Source: Bacillota bacterium (GTDB lineage: Bacteria; Bacillota; Clostridia; Acetivibrionales; DTU013). Taken from it: a stretch of DNA of 64,000 nucleotides. The translations under genes were made by a program, and so were the position numbers. The DNA lies in the NCBI GenBank assembly GCA_023399355.1, contig JAEWQC010000006.1, positions 29,001 to 93,000 of the forward strand. Reading direction: 5' to 3'. A model generated the notes under the pieces. The model was not told the origin of the DNA. It saw nothing but the letters and a program-made list of their open reading frames with translations, and did no database searches. Below are positions 48,314 to 56,668 of the stretch, in pieces. Positions within the stretch are counted from its first letter, which is position 1. Every line of letters starts with the position of its first letter.

Positions 48314-49090
48314 ATGCAAGTACCTTTTCAAATCGAAAGCTCACACAAAATGCTTCTGGGTATACTTCATATACCTGACCATATACCTGATCCATGTAAT
48401 GTTGCAATTATGTGTTATGGGATGAATGGAAACCGGGTAGACAACAACCGGATCAGCAGAGATTTTGGTGTTGCCTGTGAAATAAATGAAGTGATTTTTT
48501 GCCGGTTTGATTATGCCGGATTAGGAGTTAGCGATGGAGAGTTTTATGATATAGATTTACTTACAAAAGTTAATGATTGTATAGAAGTTATTAATTTCGT
48601 AAAGGGTTGTCTTGGAAACAAAGACATTAGAATTACATTAATCGGGTTTAGTGACGGTATACGTCTTATTGTCAACTTGTTACCTCAAATAGACACATGC
48701 AAGCTTATACTATGGAGTCCGTTGTTTTACATTAAAAAAGAATATGTAGATTCCAGGATAGGTAAAAAAATGATTCGAGAGCCTGCAACAGGCGCAGTTG
48801 TATTCCCTTTTAAGGGTATTTTCATTAGTTCAAAGCATTTAAGACAGCAAATGAATTTACAAAATGAAATTGAAATTATAAAACCATATTTAGACTCAGC
48901 TCTGATAATATTCGGAGAAAACGATCCCGCAGTGATAAAAATATTTAAAGATCTTTCATCAAACTATTTTGGAGATTTGAAAAATGTAAAATACATAGAG
49001 GGTGCGGATCATTTATACAGCAGAAATCAATGGAAAAACAAATTATTTGAACTGTCCTTTGAATTTCTGAAAGGTGTAAATAATGGATGA
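48314..49090 (+). CDS. alpha/beta hydrolase (pair member 2)
   Basis: 258 aa. The nucleophile elbow is GFSDGIR, with CRFDYAGLGVSDG upstream and late IFGENDPA and EGADHLYS loops giving Asp and His. It follows pair member 1 by 13 nt with AAGGTG before the ATG at 48314. Both resemble the paired small hydrolases of exopolysaccharide loci, a weak likeness. Possible roles are thioesterase or acyl transfer. The next 238 nt (49091-49328) hold no recognisable gene. Confidence 0.7.
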   Translation: MQVPFQIESSHKMLLGILHIPDHIPDPCNVAIMCYGMNGNRVDNNRISRDFGVACEINEVIFCRFDYAGLGVSDGEFYDIDLLTKVNDCIEVINFVKGCLGNKDIRITLIGFSDGIRLIVNLLPQIDTCKLILWSPLFYIKKEYVDSRIGKKMIREPATGAVVFPFKGIFISSKHLRQQMNLQNEIEIIKPYLDSALIIFGENDPAVIKIFKDLSSNYFGDLKNVKYIEGADHLYSRNQWKNKLFELSFEFLKGVNNG

Positions 49091-49328
49091 AATCAGAAAA
49101 CTACGTTTTGTGCCTTGGCATAGTAAAAGAATGATATAAAAAATGAGTATAAATATTACAGGCATATCATGATTGGAGTGATATAACATGTCATATTGAA
49201 AAAAAGCACATGGCGGTGGATTTAGCGCGAGTGAGAAATCAAAATGGCATTCTTCTTTCTCATTAATGCAGGAATGGGAAGGGTAAACAAATCATCTTGC
49301 AAATCTTATTATATGAGGAATGATAACA

Positions 49329-50660
49329 ATGAAATTTATTAAGAAAAAAACGGAGTTGTGGAATTACCCATTACTTTCAGAGCATCATGATAAAATTGAA
49401 AATGTTAAAGAATTTATAGCTAAATATGACACGATTACAATAGATAAGCCAATTACCATTTATGTACACATCCCCTATTGCGATTCATTTTGTTATTTTT
49501 GCCCTTATTTTAAAGAATCGAATAAATCAAATGGCATTAAGGAATTATTTGAGAACATGATAAGTGAAATTAAATATTATTCAAAAATGCCATGTTTTAA
49601 AAACGTAAAAATCAGAAGCATACAGTTCGGAGGCGGCAGCCCTTCTTGCATTCCATTACATTATATCGGCAGCATATTAAAAACAATTAATGAAGAATTT
49701 GATACGACTGAATGTGAATTGATCACAATGGAAGGTAACGCAAGAGACTTATCTTTGGAATATTTGTCTCAAGTTAAAGCTCTTGGAATTAACCGAATGA
49801 GCTTCGGAATACAAACGTTTAATCCGGAAATCCGCAAAAAAATCGGGATCAAATCAACTGTAGATGATATATATAGTGCGGTGGAAAACTTTAAAAAATT
49901 GGAATTCCCGGACTATTCTGCAGATTTAATGTACAATCTTCCCGAGCAGACCATGCAAATTCTTGACAATGATTTAAAATTAGCTGACAGTCTTGGCTTG
50001 ACATATATTGAAGCATACGGGCTTAACATTTATCCAAATACTTTGTTTGATAAATTACTAAAAAAGAAAGATTATTTTAAGTCATTGCCTTCGGATGAAA
50101 TGGGAATTGCAATGTTTAAACATATCACGGAATTCTTTATAAAACGCGGTTATAATCAGGTGTTAGGCAATAAATTTTCAAAGACGAAAGAATACCCGCC
50201 ACGTACAGCCGCATTGTTTTACGATGGATATGCATTGGGCATTGGTCCTTCGGCAAAATCAAGCCTGTTAAATATCAATTGCAGAAATGTTGTTAGTGTT
50301 GATCAATATATAGATTCCATCAAGAAAAACAACATCAGCATCAGTATTGGAAAATATTGCAATGAGGAACTTTTAGACGTGAGAAAAATGGTACTTTTGG
50401 CAAATACGTTGAAGATTGATAAGTCTTTAATCAAGGATATAAGCAGATTTCGCCAAACAATAGACATCCTTAAAAATGACGGTTATATCGTAGAGTCAGA
50501 AGATATGCTTACATTAACAGAGCTGGGCGCATTATGGGTGGGAGATATCTCCAATCTGTTTTTGGATGATGATTCAAGGTCAAAACAAATGAAAATCTAT
50601 TTTGATGCAATGAAGTACAAGGAAAACCCGTATAATCAAGATAAGATTGGAGTAGTTTGA
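49329..50660 (+). CDS. HemN/HemW-like radical SAM enzyme 1
   Basis: 443 aa from ATG 49329 (GAGGA 10 nt upstream; ATG 49320 is too close to it). The cluster motif CX3CX2C is at C51, C55 and C58 in IPYCDSFCYFC, followed by the HemN signature QFGGGSPS and GINRMSFGIQTF. The C-terminal half is of the HemW winged-helix type. HemN-like enzymes in natural-product pathways build cyclopropanes or methylate unactivated carbons, using one or two SAM. The housekeeping roles of HemN (coproporphyrinogen oxidation) or HemW (heme chaperone) are unlikely inside this operon. A second enzyme of the family is at 55301. Confidence 0.88.
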   Translation: MKFIKKKTELWNYPLLSEHHDKIENVKEFIAKYDTITIDKPITIYVHIPYCDSFCYFCPYFKESNKSNGIKELFENMISEIKYYSKMPCFKNVKIRSIQFGGGSPSCIPLHYIGSILKTINEEFDTTECELITMEGNARDLSLEYLSQVKALGINRMSFGIQTFNPEIRKKIGIKSTVDDIYSAVENFKKLEFPDYSADLMYNLPEQTMQILDNDLKLADSLGLTYIEAYGLNIYPNTLFDKLLKKKDYFKSLPSDEMGIAMFKHITEFFIKRGYNQVLGNKFSKTKEYPPRTAALFYDGYALGIGPSAKSSLLNINCRNVVSVDQYIDSIKKNNISISIGKYCNEELLDVRKMVLLANTLKIDKSLIKDISRFRQTIDILKNDGYIVESEDMLTLTELGALWVGDISNLFLDDDSRSKQMKIYFDAMKYKENPYNQDKIGVV

Positions 50661-50661
50661 A

Positions 50662-51531
50662 ATGACGAACATGAATATGAAATTATCCAGTTTACTCAAT
50701 TTGTCTTTGGAAGAAAAAGTTGAAGTTTCCAAAGAATTTATTAGGGATTGGTATGATAAGAACGAAGGGAGGATATTTCTGGCTTATAGCGGCGGTAAGG
50801 ACTCAACTGCTTTATTGTACTTATGCCGGCAGGTTTACAAGGATATTCCCGCCGTATATTTAGATACCGGAATAGATTACCCTGAGATCGATGAATTTGC
50901 GAAATCTACAGAAAATGTAGTTTGCTTGAAGTCAGATATGAGTTATGAAGAGGTTACCGGCTTATATGGATATTCTGTACTTTCAAATAAAATATCGGAG
51001 GCAGTGGAAGCTTATCAGAACAGCAACAAAAAAGAAAGTGACTTGACAGAGCTTAAAAACAAAGCAGGTGCAAGTTATTTATACTTGAAGGATATACCGT
51101 GTACGGTCTCTAACAAATGCTGCAAGGTACTTAAGGAAGAACCTCTTAATCGCTATATAGCTCAAAGTAACCGGAAACCGATTGTTGGGATTTTGGCAGA
51201 AGAATCATTGGGCCGGATGAGGCGATTTATTACTAATGGAGTAAACCAATATAATAATTCAGTCTCATACCCGATTGTCTTCTGGAGAGAAACAGATGTG
51301 AAGCAATATATAAAAGAGGAAAACATCCCATATTGTAGTATTTATGGAGATCTGGAGACTTACGGAGAAAAAAGAACCATATGTATGTATTGTCTGCGGG
51401 GCGTCCATCTGGAAGAAAGTCCAAACCGTTTTGAACGGATGAAAGTACATCATAAGGATAAATATGAGTACTTTATGAATACGCTTGGGATGAGTGAAGT
51501 TTTAAATTTTTTAGTTAACAGGGGCGTCTAG
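50662..51531 (+). CDS. PAPS-reductase-family PP-loop protein
   Basis: 289 aa. The ATP-binding PP-loop SGGKDSTAL is at about residues 43-51, followed by YLDTGIDYPE. Cys-rich parts are PCTVSNKCCKVLK and KRTICMYCLRG, the latter recalling the Fe-S-type Cys set of the phosphoadenylyl-sulfate reductase/DNA-phosphorothioation relatives. Such proteins adenylate a substrate and may deliver sulfur, as AANH-type enzymes do in thioamide formation. In this cluster it might thionate or activate a carboxyl or amide. It begins 1 nt after the radical SAM stop and abuts the next gene with no gap. Confidence 0.8.
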   Translation: MTNMNMKLSSLLNLSLEEKVEVSKEFIRDWYDKNEGRIFLAYSGGKDSTALLYLCRQVYKDIPAVYLDTGIDYPEIDEFAKSTENVVCLKSDMSYEEVTGLYGYSVLSNKISEAVEAYQNSNKKESDLTELKNKAGASYLYLKDIPCTVSNKCCKVLKEEPLNRYIAQSNRKPIVGILAEESLGRMRRFITNGVNQYNNSVSYPIVFWRETDVKQYIKEENIPYCSIYGDLETYGEKRTICMYCLRGVHLEESPNRFERMKVHHKDKYEYFMNTLGMSEVLNFLVNRGV

Positions 51532-52566
51532 ATGGCAAACAAATATGTGACCGCTTATTATGACAAAATAGTAAATATATGCAATTTCCAAATAGATTGT
51601 AAGCAGGGGTTGTATTTGTCGCTGCTTCACTGTTTAGGGAAATATACATCTTATACCGGATCAAGATGGCCATGGATATTTTATTATAAACCAAGAATTG
51701 ATTCCTTTGATATCGAAGCAAACAAACTAATTGACATCGTAAATTTACTTACGAAAGATCGTATAAAAAAATTATTTAATGTTGATTTGGAATATCATTA
51801 TTTTAACAACTACGCGGATGTGATGAAATGCATACGGGATAATATTTTAAATGATATTCCGGTAATTGTAAATACTGATCAATACTATATCCCTTATCAT
51901 AATGAACATATATATTCATACAAGCATGGACTGCATGCCACTTTACTTATGGGATACGACGATGATAAAGAAGAATATTGCTGTTTTAGCGTAACACCAG
52001 AATATAAGGGTATCATCTCATATACTGATCTGGAAAAAAGTATTAATAACAGTTCTATTTTATGGTGTGCTTTATCGAGAAAAAGTAGTGAGTCATCTAT
52101 TGAAAAGAGTGATAAAACCATTTTCGAAGACTTTCAGGAAAATATCCGCGAAGTTCTGAGTGAATATAACAGCAATAATACAAAACATTTAGAACCCAAT
52201 ATTCAAATATACACAAAAAATATCTTGTCTGTATTTAATGAATGCATTGATTTAAATGATGACAAAACATATGAAAATTTTAAAAATTTATGTGATGGCA
52301 GATGGGGATGGGAAATAAATGTAAATGTGAGCTTGTTTGTGAAATACATTTCAACCAATTATGTGAGCCATCGATATGGAAATATATCCAGCATCCTGCA
52401 TACTATTGAAGAGTACAAGTTTAAGTGGGATCTCGCATATAGAAAGATGTATAAAATGCTAATTAGAAAACGAAAGGATATAAAAGGAGAAATCGATTTA
52501 GTAATTAAAGATTTTAATTCATTAATAGATTTTGAAAAAACGATTTTAAATCAATTAATGATATAA
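51532..52566 (+). CDS. BtrH-like acyltransferase / cysteine-peptidase-fold protein
   Basis: 344 aa, starting directly at the codon after the previous stop, with AGGGG upstream. QIDCKQGLYLSLLHCLGKYT provides a possible nucleophile Cys; VIVNTDQYYIPYHNE and HGLHATLLMGYDDDKEEYCCFS fit the BtrH N-terminal family and related C39-like folds, with the second His as likely catalytic base. In butirosin biosynthesis BtrH moves an ACP-bound acyl group onto an amine. An equivalent carrier-to-amine transfer is the best guess here and could substitute for the missing thioesterase. Confidence 0.72.
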   Translation: MANKYVTAYYDKIVNICNFQIDCKQGLYLSLLHCLGKYTSYTGSRWPWIFYYKPRIDSFDIEANKLIDIVNLLTKDRIKKLFNVDLEYHYFNNYADVMKCIRDNILNDIPVIVNTDQYYIPYHNEHIYSYKHGLHATLLMGYDDDKEEYCCFSVTPEYKGIISYTDLEKSINNSSILWCALSRKSSESSIEKSDKTIFEDFQENIREVLSEYNSNNTKHLEPNIQIYTKNILSVFNECIDLNDDKTYENFKNLCDGRWGWEINVNVSLFVKYISTNYVSHRYGNISSILHTIEEYKFKWDLAYRKMYKMLIRKRKDIKGEIDLVIKDFNSLIDFEKTILNQLMI

Positions 52567-52605
52567 GGGTGTAACCATGAAAGAAATATTATCCTGAGAG
52601 GTATT

Positions 52606-53760
52606 ATGAGCAAAGTAGCGATTGTAAAATGCGAAGATTATATGCCTGAGACTGTTTTATCCGCCGTTAAAAAAGCAGTTGATTTGATAGGCATCGATTT
52701 AAAGAAAGAAGTGCTGCTTTCAAAAAACATATTAGTAAAACCAAATCTTTGCAATGACTCCAGACCTGAAGACGGAATAACTACACACCCGGAAGTTATT
52801 AAAGCCATACTGCAATTACTGAAAGAATTTGAGAGGGATGTACTAATTGGTGACAATTCTGTTGGCAGAGATGATCCCAGACATTTGGACGTGGTTTATA
52901 AAACCTGCGGGATCGATGACATTATCAAAGAATTTGGGTGCAAAAAAAATTATCTTAATAATGATATAAAAACATATACCTGCATGATTGATGGTAAAGA
53001 ACGATGTTTTTACCTTTCGGAAAAAATACTGGAGACTTCTTTTATCATTAATGTTCCCAAGTTTAAAACGCATAGCTTGATGACATATACAGGCGCAATT
53101 AAAAACCTGTATGGAATGATTCCGGGGAATACAAAACGGCAATTGCATGTTGAGCTGCCTGATAAACGACAATTCGCACAACTATTAGTAAATCTTTACG
53201 ATGTAGTCAGACCAAAGTTAAATATTATTGATGCAGTTATTGGGATCGAAGGAGATGGACCATCGAGAAGTGGGCGAAAACGCAAAATAGGTTATATTAT
53301 GGCCGGTGAAAACGCGGTAGCCCTTGATATTGTTGCTTCGATGATGATGGGTGTGGATTATATGCAAGTTCCCACAAATGCATGTGCTATTCAGTATTAT
53401 GGTATAAAAGATGTTTATGACAAAATTCAAATCCTTGGCGAACCTATCAATGAATGTATACTATCGGATTTTCTTTTACCCGATACCGCTTCATTTAACG
53501 ATCACTTGACCGAAAAAATATTTTCTTTATCAACACCAAAGCTTTACATAGACAGTGACAAGTGTATGAAATGTAGGATGTGTTTGAAAAATTGCCCTAA
53601 AACGGCCATACATTTATCGCCCGATAAAAAGCTCGAAATCAGGACCTCAGAATGTATATCATGTATGATTTGTATGGAGATATGTCCTTGCGCTGCCATC
53701 ATGTCAAAATTACCTGAAATTTACAAGCAGTTAAGAGCATTGAAAGATAAACAACGCTGA
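52606..53760 (+). CDS. DUF362 domain protein with two [4Fe-4S] ferredoxin motifs
   Basis: 384 aa. Residues 1-300 match the DUF362 pattern (ILVKPNLCND, GITTHPEVI, VPKFKTHSLMTYTGAIKNLYG, AGENAVALDIVAS). The C terminus has two Cys sets, CMKCRMCLKNCP and CISCMICMEICP, each binding a [4Fe-4S] cluster. It could deliver electrons to the two radical SAM enzymes or to a reductive step in this cluster. GAGAGG precedes the ATG. Its last 30 coding bases are duplicated just downstream (see repeat). Confidence 0.85.
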   Translation: MSKVAIVKCEDYMPETVLSAVKKAVDLIGIDLKKEVLLSKNILVKPNLCNDSRPEDGITTHPEVIKAILQLLKEFERDVLIGDNSVGRDDPRHLDVVYKTCGIDDIIKEFGCKKNYLNNDIKTYTCMIDGKERCFYLSEKILETSFIINVPKFKTHSLMTYTGAIKNLYGMIPGNTKRQLHVELPDKRQFAQLLVNLYDVVRPKLNIIDAVIGIEGDGPSRSGRKRKIGYIMAGENAVALDIVASMMMGVDYMQVPTNACAIQYYGIKDVYDKIQILGEPINECILSDFLLPDTASFNDHLTEKIFSLSTPKLYIDSDKCMKCRMCLKNCPKTAIHLSPDKKLEIRTSECISCMICMEICPCAAIMSKLPEIYKQLRALKDKQR

Positions 53761-53819
53761 ACTTATATTAGAAATAAATTAAGAGTATTGAGAGATAAGA
53801 AACGCTGAACTTATATTAG
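53731..53819 (+). repeat. tandem duplication at the 3' end of the DUF362 gene
   Basis: A 41-nt unit at 53731-53771, covering the last codons and stop of the gene, recurs at 53779-53819 with four mismatches, a 48-nt period. Both copies end in CGCTGAACTTATATTAG. The second copy lies between the stop codon and the ribosome site of the next gene. Confidence 0.85.
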
Positions 53820-53837
53820 GTTGGGAGGCGAATAATA

Positions 53838-55292
53838 TTGATTATTGAAAGATTTGAAAATTCTGTTGACAAAAATCCTGTCCATGTATGTATTACGGAT
53901 AAAAGAGACTATACATATCAGGAAATATATGACCTGGCTATATGCATACGGGAGTATATTGTGAATCAAAAATTGGTGAAAAATGAAGGTATAGGCTTGA
54001 TAATGCCAAATTGCGCTTTTTATGCTGCATCTATTTTGGGATGTTATATGGCAGGACACCCTCTAATTCTATTTGACAAGAACATTAAACAATATGAGTT
54101 AGATCAGTTTATTGAAAAGTTATCTATCAGTCATTTAATTGTATTTGATCAACTTATTTCTGAGTTTGGTTTTAAGAAGGAACAAATTGAAAAGATAAGT
54201 CAAATAGAATCAAGTTTTATTGAAACAGGACAAGTTCATAGTGATGGGATTTTTTTAGCGGGAGATTTTATCTGTCAGTTTACAAGTGGGACAAACGGCT
54301 TATCTAAAGCTTGCATACGTACTGAAGAAGCTGTTTTTAATGAGATCGTTGAAACAAGTAAAATACTTAACATTTCACAAGAGGATCACTTTTTGATACT
54401 TCCACCCATACATCATTCTTACGGTCTCATCGCCGGAGTGCTGCTGCCGTTATGTTATGGATGCAGAATTCAGTTTGTTAATCAGTTTATTCCGGCTGAT
54501 GTTTTAAAATTATTAAGTGACAAGCAGGTAAATGTATTATTTGCCGTTCCGTTTATGTATAAAATCCTGATAGAGGGTTTAAAACAGGTAATTACAGTTA
54601 AAAAGAACCGATATAATTTTGATCATTTAAAGTATTGCTTTTCAGCAGGTGCGCTGTTGGATCCGGGACTGTCGTCATTGTTTTATTCATTATTCAATCA
54701 ACATATCTATAATGATTATGGTTCTACTGAAACCGGAGTTATATGTCTGAACATTGATAATAATCACACGGATTCCGCCGGAATCCCCGTTGATTATAGA
54801 ATCGATATCGTAGACGAAAACAGAAAAGTTCTGCCGGCTGGACAGACAGGAAACATATTATTATCCGGGAAATCATTATTCCGCAAGTATGCAGTATTTA
54901 ATCCTGCATATGATTCCGACATCTTAAATGGGATGTGGCTTACAGGAGACATAGGATATAAAAACGAAGAAGGATATGTCTTCGTAAAAGGCAGAGCTAA
55001 CCATATGATAAATATCTCAGGATGTAAAGTTGATCCTGTTGAGGTAGAAAACGTTTTGCTGCAATATCCCGGAATAAAACAAGCTGTAGTAGTCGGGATA
55101 GAAAAAGAATACTTGGACCAGTACCTGAAGGCGTTTATAGTTGTTGACAGAAGTATAAAAGAAACAGAAATATATGCTTTTTGCAAGAAACTACTGACTG
55201 ATTATAAAGTACCCAGAGCAATACAAATTGTTGACGAGATACCAAAAACACAGACAGGTAAGATAATAAGGAAAAATCTATTAAATTTGTAA
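53838..55292 (+). CDS. acyl-AMP ligase (ANL superfamily) 1
   Basis: 484 aa from a TTG start with GGGAGG 9 nt upstream. Adenylation motifs are QFTSGTNGLSKAC (the usual PKG reads LSKA), YNDYGSTETGV, WLTGDIGYKNEEGYVFVKGR, and the C-terminal Lys in KTQTGKIIRK. Its A4 region (PPIHHSYG) resembles aryl or fatty acid ligases rather than NRPS A domains. It likely activates a carboxylic acid for loading on an ACP, perhaps the acyl cap of the Phe unit. No carrier domain is fused. Confidence 0.87.
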   Translation: MIIERFENSVDKNPVHVCITDKRDYTYQEIYDLAICIREYIVNQKLVKNEGIGLIMPNCAFYAASILGCYMAGHPLILFDKNIKQYELDQFIEKLSISHLIVFDQLISEFGFKKEQIEKISQIESSFIETGQVHSDGIFLAGDFICQFTSGTNGLSKACIRTEEAVFNEIVETSKILNISQEDHFLILPPIHHSYGLIAGVLLPLCYGCRIQFVNQFIPADVLKLLSDKQVNVLFAVPFMYKILIEGLKQVITVKKNRYNFDHLKYCFSAGALLDPGLSSLFYSLFNQHIYNDYGSTETGVICLNIDNNHTDSAGIPVDYRIDIVDENRKVLPAGQTGNILLSGKSLFRKYAVFNPAYDSDILNGMWLTGDIGYKNEEGYVFVKGRANHMINISGCKVDPVEVENVLLQYPGIKQAVVVGIEKEYLDQYLKAFIVVDRSIKETEIYAFCKKLLTDYKVPRAIQIVDEIPKTQTGKIIRKNLLNL

Positions 55293-55300
55293 AGGTGATT

Positions 55301-56602
55301 ATGATGGAATTAAAAAGAGAAAGTTTTCTGACACAATATCCGCCTTTGAATGTTATGGACAAAAAGAATATTTCTAGCATATGGAGAAAAGAGTTGTTTC
55401 ACTTATATATCCATATTCCATTTTGTGTAAATAAATGTGATTTTTGCTATTACAAATCGTTTGTATTGAAAAACGCACCGCTTATTGAAGAATATTTTGA
55501 AATTCTAAAAGAAGAGATTAAATTATATTCAAAAATGCATCAGGTGCAATCAAAGCAAATACGATCGATTTATTTTGGGGGCGGTACACCCACATTATTA
55601 AGCGAAACCCAGATATCCAGTATTATGGATCTTATCAATAAAAGTTTTGATATCCATAATGAATGCGAGATTTGCTTTGAAGCAAGGCCAGGCAAAGAAT
55701 TAACAAAAGCAAAATTGATATTGTTAAAAGAATTGGGTGTTAATAGAATAAGTATCGGTTGTCAGAGCACCGATGACAACGTACTGAAAATAAACGGCAG
55801 GAACCTGGTAAATCAAGAGTTCCTAAACTCTTATCACGATATTGCTGATGTTGGATTTAAAGTGAAAAACGTCGATATTATGTCCGGTATGGTAAATCAG
55901 AGCTTTGAATCATGGGACAACACAATTCAAGACATGATTAAATTGAATCCCGAAAATATTGCATTTTACAAACTGGAAATTTATTTAAACAACCAGCTTT
56001 ACAAAAGATTCAGGAATGGTGAGATATCAATTATTAGTGATGATGATGAAATCCGGTATATTCGCCATGGGATCGAACTATTACTCAATGCTGGCTACAT
56101 AATGGCTGATAATTTTACTTTTGTTAAAGATATGTCACTTGACCATATACACAGACGAAGAACATGGCTTGGTGAAGATATGCTTGGAGTGGGTCTGTCA
56201 GCTCATTCATGTTTTAATGATATCATATTTCAGAACGAACCCGGCATGCAAGAGTACAAACAAAAAATAAGCTCGGGTGTGTTGCCGATATTCAGAGCAC
56301 ACACAAGCACAAGAAATGAAGTAATTAGACAGAGAATAATATTTGGAATAAAAAATCTTCATTTTAGCAGGAAGAGTTTTTATGATGAATTTGGTATTGA
56401 TTGCGTTGAAGTGTTCAAAGACGAATTTAAGCATTTGGAATCTATGAATTTTATAAAGATATCTGATGATTATATTGAGACAACTTTAGAAGGTATAATA
56501 TTTGCTGATGATATTGTAAGAATCTTCTTTTTACCTGAACATCAAGACAAGATGTTGGCGCACATATCGAGGGATAATTTTAAAGAAATCCACAAGATAT
56601 AA
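55301..56602 (+). CDS. HemN/HemW-like radical SAM enzyme 2
   Basis: 433 aa from ATG 55301 with AAAGG upstream. The CX3CX2C set is C42, C46 and C49 in IPFCVNKCDFC, followed by YFGGGTPTLL and GVNRISIGCQS. It shares its plan with the enzyme at 49329 but is clearly diverged, so the two probably do different steps. A Gln to Cys change in the usual GxQS region (GCQS) is a natural variant. Likely roles are C-methylation, cyclopropanation or other radical C-C chemistry on an ACP-bound or free intermediate. Confidence 0.88.
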   Translation: MMELKRESFLTQYPPLNVMDKKNISSIWRKELFHLYIHIPFCVNKCDFCYYKSFVLKNAPLIEEYFEILKEEIKLYSKMHQVQSKQIRSIYFGGGTPTLLSETQISSIMDLINKSFDIHNECEICFEARPGKELTKAKLILLKELGVNRISIGCQSTDDNVLKINGRNLVNQEFLNSYHDIADVGFKVKNVDIMSGMVNQSFESWDNTIQDMIKLNPENIAFYKLEIYLNNQLYKRFRNGEISIISDDDEIRYIRHGIELLLNAGYIMADNFTFVKDMSLDHIHRRRTWLGEDMLGVGLSAHSCFNDIIFQNEPGMQEYKQKISSGVLPIFRAHTSTRNEVIRQRIIFGIKNLHFSRKSFYDEFGIDCVEVFKDEFKHLESMNFIKISDDYIETTLEGIIFADDIVRIFFLPEHQDKMLAHISRDNFKEIHKI

Positions 56603-56668
56603 ATGAAGATGCAAGCCCTAGTAACGATTGGAAAGAAGAAACTGCTTTTGAGGTAGGTGAAATATGCA

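Noticed and set aside
49329..50660. Coproporphyrinogen III dehydrogenase (hemN/hemZ) of heme synthesis
   Set aside because: Family likeness only; no other heme gene is present and a second diverged copy is in the same operon.
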